This document shows, one piece after another, positions 37,442 to 44,548 of a stretch of 64,000 nucleotides of DNA. The DNA comes from SZUA-547 sp963669315 (GTDB taxonomy: Bacteria > Pseudomonadota > Alphaproteobacteria > Rhodobacterales > Rhodobacteraceae). The translations under genes and the position numbers were made by a program. Numbering within the stretch: position 1 is the first letter of the stretch; each line of letters opens with the position of its first letter. The stretch lies in contig OY770021.1 of assembly GCA_963669315.1 (NCBI GenBank), forward strand, positions 2,046,001 through 2,110,000, given 5' to 3'. The notes below the pieces were generated by a model that was not told the DNA's origin, did no database searches, and was given only the letters and a program-made list of their open reading frames with translations.

Positions 37442-37810
37442 TTAGAGCGGGTCCGGTCCAAATCTGTTCGATCCCTGAGTGCCTCTCTGCACGAAGAAGA
37501 ACAGCAATATCAGAGAGCCAAGCAGCGGAATAAACACCAGCAAAAGCCACCAGCCAGATTTGTCGAGGTCGTGGCAGCGCCGCGCGGCGACAGCGATCGA
37601 CGGGATCAGTAGCGCCAGCCAGACCACCAGGCTCAGCAGGCCGACATCGGGCGCGATGTATAAGCCGAGCGCGCCATCCAGCACGGCGGCGATGATGGCG
37701 ATGATGATGTAGGCGAGCACGAACCACCAGTATTCCGATCTCGGCGCCCGGCCATCCAGCGTCATGTATTTCTTCACAACGACAGTTTCGACGGCTGTTT
37801 TAATGTCCAT
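37442..37810 (-). CDS. DUF805 membrane protein
   Basis: A 122-residue inner-membrane protein of family DUF805. It begins MDIKTAVETVVVKKYMTLDG, then APRSEYWWFVLAYIII, and has three to four hydrophobic helices with the family motif RRCHDLDKSGWWLLLVFIPLLGSL. The role of the family is unknown. The ATG at 37810 follows GGGAGAGGGAC; an ATG five codons earlier would include that ribosome site. It lies between the telA-like and SPFH genes, all within about 40 bp of each other. Confidence 0.85.
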   Translation of the reverse strand: MDIKTAVETVVVKKYMTLDGRAPRSEYWWFVLAYIIIAIIAAVLDGALGLYIAPDVGLLSLVVWLALLIPSIAVAARRCHDLDKSGWWLLLVFIPLLGSLILLFFFVQRGTQGSNRFGPDPL

Positions 37811-37845
37811 TTGTCCCTCTCCCAAAAGCAGTGCGGTTATATCGG

Positions 37846-39033
37846 TCAGGTTGCGGATTCCACTCCGGTCCCGGATGTCGTGGCGCTCGCCTTGGCGGAG
37901 GCCAGCGTCGCTTTCAACTCCGCCTCCATCTTCACCAGATCATCCTCGGCGGCGGCGCGTTTGGATTTGCCCTCATCGGCGATCTGCAGGCTTTCCTCGA
38001 TGGTGGCGATCAGCGTGGCGTTGGCCTGTTTGACGTTCTCGATATCGAAGACGCCGCGCTCCATCTGCTCGCGCACCTCGCGATTTGCCTGCTGCAGCGT
38101 CTCGGCGTTTTTGGTCAGAAGCTCGTTGGTCAGGTCGGTCGCCTCTTTGACGACGCCAGCCGCCTCGCGGGAGCGGAAGATCGTGACCGCCTGCGCCAGC
38201 TGGGTCTGCCAAAGCGGCACAGTGTTCACCATGGTCGAGTTGATCTTGTTGACCAGGCTCTTGTCGTTTTCCTGCACCAGCCGGATCGAAGGCAGCGACT
38301 GCATGGTGACCTGACGGGTCAGCTTCATGTCGTGCACCCGACGCTCAAGGTCGTCGCGGGCGGCGCGAATGTCGCGCAGCTCCTGCGCGCGCAATACGCC
38401 CTCTTCCTCGGGGGCGCCCTGCACCTCGGTTTCTTTGGCGGGGATGACGGTTTGATCCAGTTCCGCCAGCTTGGCCTCTCCGGCCGCGATGTAGAGCGCC
38501 AGTTCGTCATAGAAATCGAGCGACTTCTCATAAAGCCGGTCGAGGAACTTGATGTCCTTTAGCAGCGTGGTCTCATGATCCAGCAACTCGTCGGTGATGC
38601 CGTCGATCTGGCCGCGTACATCCTCGTACTTGGCGATGAACTCGGCGACCGGCTTGGTTTTGGAGAACAAGCGCTCGAACCAGCTTTGCTTGCGATTCGG
38701 GTCCAGCTCATCCACGTCGAAGCCGCGAATCGAGGTGACCATCTCTCGCAGCGCGCCGCTCGCCGGGCCGATATCCTTGTTGCGAACGCCTGCCAGCATC
38801 TCGTCGGAGATCGCGGTCAGCTCCTCCTGCGCGGCGGAACCGAATTTGATTATCGTCTGAGTGTTGGACAGGTCGATTTCGGCCAAGCGCTTTTCGATTT
38901 CGGCCCGCTGCTCGCCCTGCGCCTCCTCGACGATGATCAACTCGCCCTTCACTTCAGGCAGGATTGTCTTGGTCACCTCTTCGACTTCGGCCAGAACGGT
39001 TTCAACCTTTTCTCGGCTGCTTTCGTCACTCAT
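37846..39033 (-). CDS. TelA/YaaN-family protein (toxic anion resistance family)
   Basis: A 395-residue soluble, largely helical protein of the TelA family, named for a weak link to tellurite resistance and now associated with envelope and chemical stress. Recognised parts are AEIDLSNTQTIIKFGSAAQEEL, RFSKTKP-like basic motifs near residue 110, and the C-terminal VPLWQTQLAQAVTIFRSREAA and TLQQANREVREQMERGVFD. It is encoded 28 bp downstream of the xpaC homologue, the same pairing as xpaC-yaaN in Bacillus. No metal-binding or enzymatic motif is visible, so a structural or regulatory role is likely. Confidence 0.88.
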   Translation of the reverse strand: MSDESSREKVETVLAEVEEVTKTILPEVKGELIIVEEAQGEQRAEIEKRLAEIDLSNTQTIIKFGSAAQEELTAISDEMLAGVRNKDIGPASGALREMVTSIRGFDVDELDPNRKQSWFERLFSKTKPVAEFIAKYEDVRGQIDGITDELLDHETTLLKDIKFLDRLYEKSLDFYDELALYIAAGEAKLAELDQTVIPAKETEVQGAPEEEGVLRAQELRDIRAARDDLERRVHDMKLTRQVTMQSLPSIRLVQENDKSLVNKINSTMVNTVPLWQTQLAQAVTIFRSREAAGVVKEATDLTNELLTKNAETLQQANREVREQMERGVFDIENVKQANATLIATIEESLQIADEGKSKRAAAEDDLVKMEAELKATLASAKASATTSGTGVESAT

Positions 39034-39061
39034 GAAACTCTCCCAAAAAAAAAATCTGGCG

Positions 39062-39961
39062 TCAGACGCCGTCCTGTTTCAGCCGGTCGCGCAGAACTTC
39101 GATCTCAACTTCCAGATCGGTTTGGTCGTCAAGCAGAAGCTTGCGGCGCTTTTCGTCAAACGAAGCCTCAAGATCGGTCAGAAGCACCCCGAACTGCGCG
39201 GTGATTTCAGGCCTGTGGCCCAGATCGCGGGCGGCGGCGTATTTGACGGCCGCGTCTCTCGCTCCCTTGAGGTAAACTGAAAGGTACTTCCGCGCCCGTC
39301 GCAGATCGCGCGGATCCTCCTCCACTGCTCGGACCAGTTCCCGCGCAGATGCGCAAAGGCGTTGAATGCGTTCGGTAATTTCGTCGCTGCGCAGCAGATC
39401 GGCGGCCCCCTGCGTCTCAGCGATCAGCGCTTCCGCCTTCGCCAGAGCTTCGTGAACGCGATCCGCCTCGGCGTCCGACACGCCTTCCAGCCCCTTGGCT
39501 TTCATCGGGTCAAAACCAAAGGCCGAAAGGTGCGCTCCGATCGCGAGCGCGGTAAACACGCCGGTTTCCAGCAGGCCGAGGCCCCAACCGAAAAAGGTGG
39601 CGATCCCCACGCCTATCCCTGCGAAACAGGCGGCGGCGGTCTTGCGCGGGAAGGCAGGCGGCTTGGCGGATGTTCGGGCCTGATAGGCGCGCTCCGCCTC
39701 CAATCCGCCCTGTAGCAGCCAGGCGCCGAGAATGAACGCCGCATGCGCCGCGAGATCGGCGCCCATGCCCAGCGCATCCCCAGCGGAAAGGTCCGCGTAA
39801 GCGGCGAACAGGAGCGGCGTGGGCAGTACGAACAGAAGCAGCGCTCGCAGGCTGACGGCCTTTGCGCGCCGCCCTTTGAACGAATCAGGCCCCTTAATAG
39901 CGGGCTTCGCTGAGCCGCCGCCGGGACTGTATCGACCACCGAAACGCTTTGAGCCGTTCAT
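39062..39961 (-). CDS. XpaC-family protein (5-bromo-4-chloroindolyl phosphate hydrolysis family)
   Basis: A 299-residue protein. A basic, Gly-rich N-terminus is followed by membrane helices near residues 38-55, 68-85, 108-125 and 127-147, then a cytoplasmic helical domain with RRARKYLSVYLKGARDAAVKYA, the clearest XpaC match. XpaC was named for a Bacillus phosphatase phenotype; its biochemical role is unclear. Its start codon overlaps the stop of the 42-residue gene upstream (ATGA), and the TelA gene follows 28 bp later, so the whole cluster is one operon. Confidence 0.8.
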   Translation of the reverse strand: MNGSKRFGGRYSPGGGSAKPAIKGPDSFKGRRAKAVSLRALLLFVLPTPLLFAAYADLSAGDALGMGADLAAHAAFILGAWLLQGGLEAERAYQARTSAKPPAFPRKTAAACFAGIGVGIATFFGWGLGLLETGVFTALAIGAHLSAFGFDPMKAKGLEGVSDAEADRVHEALAKAEALIAETQGAADLLRSDEITERIQRLCASARELVRAVEEDPRDLRRARKYLSVYLKGARDAAVKYAAARDLGHRPEITAQFGVLLTDLEASFDEKRRKLLLDDQTDLEVEIEVLRDRLKQDGV

Positions 39962-40086
39962 TGCTCTGTGGACTCCGTCGCGGCTGGACTCCTATCAGGA
40001 GTGTTATGCCATGCGCTACATGATGAGACGCCAATCAACAGTGCAAGCACGATGAATGCGAGTATTCGAATGAAGTTTTCCGACAT
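39958..40086 (-). CDS. 42-residue membrane or lipoprotein peptide leading the XpaC operon
   Basis: A short gene below the usual size cutoff. It begins MSENFIRILAFIVLALLIG, a single hydrophobic segment, then VSSC, which fits a lipobox, and a polar tail rich in Ser, Thr and Glu. Its stop codon overlaps the xpaC-like start as ATGA, which argues for translational coupling. CGGGACT upstream is a moderate ribosome site. I know no homologue. It might be a small membrane partner of the operon products, or just a leader peptide that couples translation. Confidence 0.55.
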   Translation of the reverse strand: MSENFIRILAFIVLALLIGVSSCSAWHNTPDRSPAATESTEQ

Positions 40087-40208
40087 GAGTCCCGGCAGGT
40101 GAATTACGCGCCGCTGTTTCGCAGCTGAACGCAATATAAGCATCCTGCCCGCGCGGCGCCACACTTGGCGCACTGGAGCTTCCGGCAGCGCGCGCTATTC
40201 TCGTGCGA

Positions 40209-41168
40209 ATGACAGTCAGACCCCTCTCCCGCAGCGCCTTGATCCTCCTGCCGCTCGTGCTGGCCGCCTGCGCGGCCGCAGACAGCGCACCAATCGCGGA
40301 GCCGCTTGCTGCGCCTCTCAGAACCCCTGGCGCCATCGTAGAGGTCTCGACCGGGCGCGAGGACGCTTCCTCGGATGCGCTCGCCGCGCGCCTTGCGGAG
40401 ACAGACGTCGTGATTCTGGGTGAGAAACACGACAACCCGGCGCATCACGCGGCTCAGGCTGAGTTGACTCGACTTATCGCTATGCGCGCCATGCCGGCGG
40501 CCCTCGTCTTCGAAATGATCCGGCCGGAGGCGGAGCCAGAGATGGTGGAACTGCGCGGAAGCGGCGCTCCCGGCTCGGCTTTTGGTCCGCTGATCGGTTG
40601 GGACGAGTGGGGATGGCCGGATTGGGAGATGTACGCGCCAATCCTCGACGCTGCGACCGACACCCCTGTGCTGGGCGCTGCGGTTCCGCGAAAGTCTGTG
40701 CGCGATGCGATGGGCCGGGGCGCGGCCGCAGTTTTCGCCGAGGATTTGGGGCGCGATGCGGAAGCGCTGGGTGTAAACCAGCCATTACCTGTAGAAATCC
40801 AGAAAGCGATGGAGGCGGAGCAGGTCGCGGCCCATTGCGATGCTTTGCCGATTGAAATGGCGGCCCCGATGGTCGAAGCGCAGCGCCTGAGGGACGCCGC
40901 CTTCGCCGACGCCGTGCTGCGCGGACGTGAGATGGGCGACGGGCCGGTGATCCTGATCACCGGCTCAGGGCACGGCCGCGTAGACCGGGCGGTACCGCTC
41001 TATCTTCGCGCCGCCGCGCCGGATTTGAGCGTCATTTCCGTGGCGTTCGTCGAAATCACCGCTGGTATGGGGTCTGCGGAGGCCGCGCCCTTCGATTTCA
41101 TCTGGTACACTGATAAGTATCCTCGCGGCGATCCGTGTGAAGCGTTCAGAGCGTCCCACTCCGGGTGA
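40209..41168 (+). CDS. ChaN-family lipoprotein
   Basis: A 319-residue lipoprotein of the ChaN (haem-associated iron-regulated) family. The signal peptide ends in the lipobox LAAC (cysteine near residue 21). The family's active-site-like motif VVILGEKHDNPAHHAAQ is present, followed by VFEMIRPE and the C-terminal VILITGSGHGRVDRAVPLYL. ChaN of Campylobacter binds stacked haems; the general function is unproven. The ATG at 40209 or the GTG at 40203 can start it. It diverges from the XpaC operon and converges on tusA with a 4-bp gap. Confidence 0.85.
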   Translation: MTVRPLSRSALILLPLVLAACAAADSAPIAEPLAAPLRTPGAIVEVSTGREDASSDALAARLAETDVVILGEKHDNPAHHAAQAELTRLIAMRAMPAALVFEMIRPEAEPEMVELRGSGAPGSAFGPLIGWDEWGWPDWEMYAPILDAATDTPVLGAAVPRKSVRDAMGRGAAAVFAEDLGRDAEALGVNQPLPVEIQKAMEAEQVAAHCDALPIEMAAPMVEAQRLRDAAFADAVLRGREMGDGPVILITGSGHGRVDRAVPLYLRAAAPDLSVISVAFVEITAGMGSAEAAPFDFIWYTDKYPRGDPCEAFRASHSG

Positions 41169-41172
41169 ATCC

Positions 41173-41412
41173 TCAGCCCTTTTCGATCACGAACAGCAGC
41201 GCGCCAGCCATGTCGCCCTGTTCGATCAGGCGATGGCCCTGTTCGGCGCAGAAATGCGGTACGTCGACCACAGCCGCAGGGTCGTCGGCCAGCATTCTAA
41301 GCCGCGCGCCCGGTTCGAGAGCTTTCAGCCTTTTGCGCGCTTTCAGGACGGGCAGGGGGCATAGCAGCCCGCGCGCGTCCAGCTCCTCGATCTCGGATGC
41401 AGGGTCGATCAT
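41173..41412 (-). CDS. TusA-family sulfur carrier
   Basis: A 79-residue protein with the persulfide-bearing cysteine in the CPxP motif (LDARGLLCPLPVLKAR). TusA-type proteins carry sulfur for tRNA thiolation, molybdenum cofactor synthesis or sulfur oxidation. The rest (MLADDPAAVVDVPHFCAEQGH) is typical. It is divergent from ccdA. The neighbourhood tusA-ccdA fits thiol or sulfur traffic, but TusA itself is cytoplasmic. Confidence 0.92.
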   Translation of the reverse strand: MIDPASEIEELDARGLLCPLPVLKARKRLKALEPGARLRMLADDPAAVVDVPHFCAEQGHRLIEQGDMAGALLFVIEKG

Positions 41413-41575
41413 AGCCGACTGCTAGCGCCGCTTTCGCCTAAGGGCAAGATCAAGGACGCGCCACAGCAATGTGAGGAGCTGAGAGCCGAGGCGCATGGCG
41501 CCCGCCGCGCGTGGCCCCTATACTCCGCGCGACATCGGCGAAATATGCGCCGCTTCGTACCGTCGTGGAGTCACC

Positions 41576-42445
41576 ATGCTGAAAGATGCGCTGGCGCGCC
41601 GCGCCTTTTTCGCCTCAATCTGCTTTGTGTTGGGGCTTTCAAGCGTGTTCGTAACGCTTGGCGCAACAGCCTCGGCGGCGGGGCAGGCGTTGAGAGAGTG
41701 GCAGTTTGTTCTGCTGCTAGCGGGTGGAGTTCTGATCGTTCTATTCGCACTGCATTTCCTGGGTCTGTTCCGCATATCGCTTTTTTACCGCGAGGCGAGG
41801 CTGCAGGCAGGCGGCGGCGGCAGCTATGCCGGAGCTTATGGGATGGGACTGGCATTCGGCTTTGGCTGGACGCCCTGCATCGGCCCGATCCTGGCGGTGA
41901 TCTTGGCCTTCGCGGCTCAGGAAGAAACGATCGCGCACGGGGTCGCCCTGCTCGCGGTCTATTCGTTGGGGCTGGGCGTACCCTTCATTCTCGCCGCGCT
42001 GTGCATTCGGCCGTTTCTCAGCTTCATGCGCCGGTTCCGCCGCCATCTAGGCAAAGTGGAGAAGGTCATGGGGCTGCTGTTGCTGGTCGTCGGGATCAGC
42101 TTTATCGCCGCCGGCGCGGATGTCGTTCTATACGATCTCGGCTACGAGTTGCCCGAGGCGCTGAGGGTGATCTCGTTCCAGAGTTTCTCCGCCTTTCTGC
42201 TAGAGTCTTTTCCGGGCCTTGCGAATATCGAGAATCTCGCCCTTGCAGAAGGCTCGGCGACCGCGGGCGGCGTTTCGCAGATTGGTGTAGCGACGGCCTT
42301 CGCGGGTGGTTTGCTCAGCTTTTTGTCGCCCTGTGTTCTGCCGCTGGCTCCGCCCTATCTGGCGTTTCTGGCGGGAACGACGCTGGATCAGTGGACGGCG
42401 GCGGAGAGTGGGCCGTCTGCGCCCGATACCAGTGAAGCCGTTTGA
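41576..42445 (+). CDS. ccdA: CcdA-type thiol-disulfide transmembrane protein, apparently circularly permuted
   Basis: A 289-residue membrane protein that moves reducing power from cytoplasmic thioredoxin to the periplasm, as in cytochrome c maturation. CcdA normally begins with helix 1, which carries SFLSPCVLPLVPPYL, and has GWTPCIGP in helix 4. Here helices 2-6 come first, with C101 in FGFGWTPCIGPIL, ending LLESFPGLANIE; then, at residues 235-266, helix 1 follows with C253 in LLSFLSPCVLPLAPPYLAFLAGTT, and the protein ends 23 residues later. Both cysteines are kept. ATG 41576 has GTGGAG five bases upstream; ATG 41495 is an alternative. The frame has no normal helix 1 upstream. Confidence 0.85.
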   Translation: MLKDALARRAFFASICFVLGLSSVFVTLGATASAAGQALREWQFVLLLAGGVLIVLFALHFLGLFRISLFYREARLQAGGGGSYAGAYGMGLAFGFGWTPCIGPILAVILAFAAQEETIAHGVALLAVYSLGLGVPFILAALCIRPFLSFMRRFRRHLGKVEKVMGLLLLVVGISFIAAGADVVLYDLGYELPEALRVISFQSFSAFLLESFPGLANIENLALAEGSATAGGVSQIGVATAFAGGLLSFLSPCVLPLAPPYLAFLAGTTLDQWTAAESGPSAPDTSEAV

Positions 42446-42468
42446 TCACGCCCATTCGCTGGATCGGA

Positions 42469-42708
42469 CTATGTCTTTCGCGCGTGTAACGCGGCGTGCA
42501 ACACATAACACCGAATTGCGCTCGACAGGCTGACCTCCGGGTCTCGCGATGCGTCTATCCGACTGGCGAGCGCATTGATGGAAAGGCCCTCCTCATCCGC
42601 CAACCGGGCGAATTCATTCCAGAACGGCGCCTCCAGTGTGACCGAAGTGCGATGGCCCGACAGGGTCAGGGAGTGTTTGACCGGCCGGGGTGATGTCGCT
42701 TCATCCAT
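42469..42708 (-). CDS. Ribbon-helix-helix domain protein
   Basis: A 79-residue protein with a ribbon-helix-helix fold of the kind found in small DNA-binding regulators: the strand HRTSVTLEAPFWNEFARLAD is followed by two helices (LSINALASRIDASRD, VSLSSAIRCYVLHAAL). The family commonly accompanies DUF4169 in Rhodobacteraceae. It starts 8 bp inside the upstream DUF4169 gene, so it is translated from the same message. Its DNA target is unknown. Confidence 0.78.
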   Translation of the reverse strand: MDEATSPRPVKHSLTLSGHRTSVTLEAPFWNEFARLADEEGLSINALASRIDASRDPEVSLSSAIRCYVLHAALHARKT

Positions 42709-42928
42709 CCGTATCCGGCGCCTCTTGTTCGTCGGGCGATTCGCGACCGGCGTCCGCGCGCCTGTGGCCATCCATACGCCGGGACTCCAGCTCCAACCGC
42801 GCGATATCCAGTGCTTTTTCAGCGTCAGAACGCCCGTGGCGCGCAGCGTTCGCGTCGGCGTCTGCGCGTTTCACCGCGCGGGACCTTTGCTTTCGGGCGC
42901 GCCTCAGATTAATCACCTTGCTGGTCAT
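42701..42928 (-). CDS. DUF4169 protein
   Basis: A 75-residue, very basic protein of family DUF4169: VINLRRARKQRSRAVKRADA, NAARHGRSDAEKALDIARLE and LESRRMDGHRR. It is largely helical. The function is unknown. It overlaps the ribbon-helix-helix gene by 8 bp, and the pair is a conserved alphaproteobacterial gene couple near fumC and sspB. The divergent mscS gene starts 48 bp away. Confidence 0.85.
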   Translation of the reverse strand: MTSKVINLRRARKQRSRAVKRADADANAARHGRSDAEKALDIARLELESRRMDGHRRADAGRESPDEQEAPDTDG

Positions 42929-42975
42929 AGATTGAACATAACCGCATCGCCGCGGTTTGGAACAGAAGGTGAGCT

Positions 42976-43824
42976 ATGGAAGGCGCGGAATCACTCGCCA
43001 ATGAAGGCGTGGAAGTGGCGGAGCAATATCTCGCTCTGGCGGAAAGCTATCTGCCAATGGTGATCAACGCCATGAAGGCGCTGATCTTTCTGGCCATCGG
43101 ATACATGGTCGCCGGAATGGTCTCGCGCTCGATCCGCAAGCGGGTTCTGGCGAGCGAAAAGATCGACGATACGCTGGGCAGTTTCTTCGCCTCGATCGCG
43201 CGATACGTGATTCTGGTTGTGGTCGTCATCGCCGTACTGCAGCTGTTCGGCTTTCAGGCGACAAGCCTCGTGGCGATTCTCGGCGCCTCGACCCTCGCCA
43301 TCGGTCTGGCGCTGCAAGGCACATTGTCGGATGTGGCGGCGGGCGTGATGCTGATCATTTTTCGACCCTACAAGATCGGCCAGTTCGTCGATATCGGCGG
43401 CACCAAAGGCACGGTTGAGGAGATCACGATCTTCATGACCGTTTTGAAGACGCCTGACAACGTTCAGATCATCATGCCAAACGGCAAGGGCTGGGGCGCG
43501 ATCATTCAAAACTATTCGGCGCATGAAACCCGCCGGCTCGATCTGACGTTCGGCATCGACTATGGCGACGACGCTGACAAGGCGAAGGAGATTATCCTCG
43601 CCATCGCGAATGCGGATGAGCGGGTTCACCAGGATCCCGAGCCCTGGGTGCGGCTGGTCAATCTGGGCGACAGCTCAGTCGATCTCGGCGTGCGCCTATG
43701 GTGTCTCGGCGATGATTACTGGGAGTTGAAATTCCATATGCTTCGCACGGTCAAAATGGCTTTTGACGAGGGCGGCATTTCGATCCCCTATCCGCATCAG
43801 GTGGAAATCAGGAAGGCCGGATAA
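42976..43824 (+). CDS. Small MscS-type mechanosensitive channel
   Basis: A 282-residue protein with standard MscS architecture: three N-terminal membrane helices (residues 25-50, 70-95 and the pore helix), the glycine/alanine-rich pore helix ATSLVAILGASTLAIGLALQG, then VAAGVMLIIFRPYKIGQFVDI and the beta domain IMPNGKGWGAIIQNYSAHE. It is a tension-gated channel that releases solutes at low osmolarity. It is the second MscS gene in the window and is far shorter than the first. Ribosome site GAAGGTGAG precedes the ATG. Confidence 0.93.
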   Translation: MEGAESLANEGVEVAEQYLALAESYLPMVINAMKALIFLAIGYMVAGMVSRSIRKRVLASEKIDDTLGSFFASIARYVILVVVVIAVLQLFGFQATSLVAILGASTLAIGLALQGTLSDVAAGVMLIIFRPYKIGQFVDIGGTKGTVEEITIFMTVLKTPDNVQIIMPNGKGWGAIIQNYSAHETRRLDLTFGIDYGDDADKAKEIILAIANADERVHQDPEPWVRLVNLGDSSVDLGVRLWCLGDDYWELKFHMLRTVKMAFDEGGISIPYPHQVEIRKAG

Positions 43825-43861
43825 CCAACATCCGGTTGGTCCTGCATATTCGAAACAGAAG

Positions 43862-43891
43862 ACGCCCGGTCGCAGTGAAGCGGCTGGGCGT
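43862..43891. terminator. Candidate bidirectional hairpin between convergent genes
   Basis: ACGCCC and GGGCGT, extended inside by TCGC/GCGG, form a hairpin between the convergent small mscS and chorismate mutase genes. There is no clear T-run on either side, so it is a weak candidate. Confidence 0.45.
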
Positions 43892-43923
43892 TAGTCGTTC
43901 TCAGGCTGTGGTTCTGGGATGCG

Positions 43924-44538
43924 TCATTTCGCCAGTTCAATGAGCGTCAGCGCCTTGTAGATGCCGTTGCGGCGCGCCCGCGAGAGGCAGTCGATTGCGA
44001 TTGTCCGGTCAAACGCCATCAGATCCTCCGCATCACCATAGTCTGCGCCTGCCGACAGCGTCGCCTTAATGGTCGTCATCAGCATCGCGTTGATGGTCAA
44101 TAGACGCGGTCGCACCTGCTCCAGATGATCGAGCGGCATTTCGGGCGCGAGGCCGCGGGGCTTCTCCTCAGGGTCGGCCCACTCGGATTTGACGGCGGTC
44201 GCGGCTTTCTCATCCGCCTCGTCCCAGCGCTTCGTCCAGCATCTCTGCACCTCTTTCGCCGCGTTCATCTGCTCCTGCACGAAGGGCATGACGCTGGTCG
44301 AATCGAGGCCCAGCTCCTGCGCGTCGCTGCGAGCGGTGTCGAGCACGATCTTTTCGCGCGCCCGATCCTCGACCGGCGTCTCGTTCGCGCGTTTCCAGGC
44401 CGCGATTTCCTGCATCATCTCCAGCCGCTCGGCAATCAACTGATAGGTGTCCTGATGCGGACTTTTTTCGGTTTTGCCGTGGGCGGGAAGGGCGGCGGCC
44501 AAAAGGCACATCCCCGCCGCCAGAATTGCTCGCCTCAT
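43924..44538 (-). CDS. Exported chorismate mutase, AroQ-gamma type
   Basis: A 204-residue protein with a Sec signal peptide (residues 1-21, cleavage after AHG). The following helical domain matches gamma-class chorismate mutases: YQLIAERLEMMQEIAAWKRA (catalytic arginine and lysine), VEDRAREKIVLD and FVQEQMNAAKEVQ. These enzymes convert chorismate to prephenate, but in the periplasm the role is not understood. Cysteines in QRCW and IDCLS could form a disulfide. It lies 10 bp downstream of fumC, so the two may be cotranscribed. Confidence 0.82.
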   Translation of the reverse strand: MRRAILAAGMCLLAAALPAHGKTEKSPHQDTYQLIAERLEMMQEIAAWKRANETPVEDRAREKIVLDTARSDAQELGLDSTSVMPFVQEQMNAAKEVQRCWTKRWDEADEKAATAVKSEWADPEEKPRGLAPEMPLDHLEQVRPRLLTINAMLMTTIKATLSAGADYGDAEDLMAFDRTIAIDCLSRARRNGIYKALTLIELAK

Positions 44539-44548
44539 CTCGTATCCA

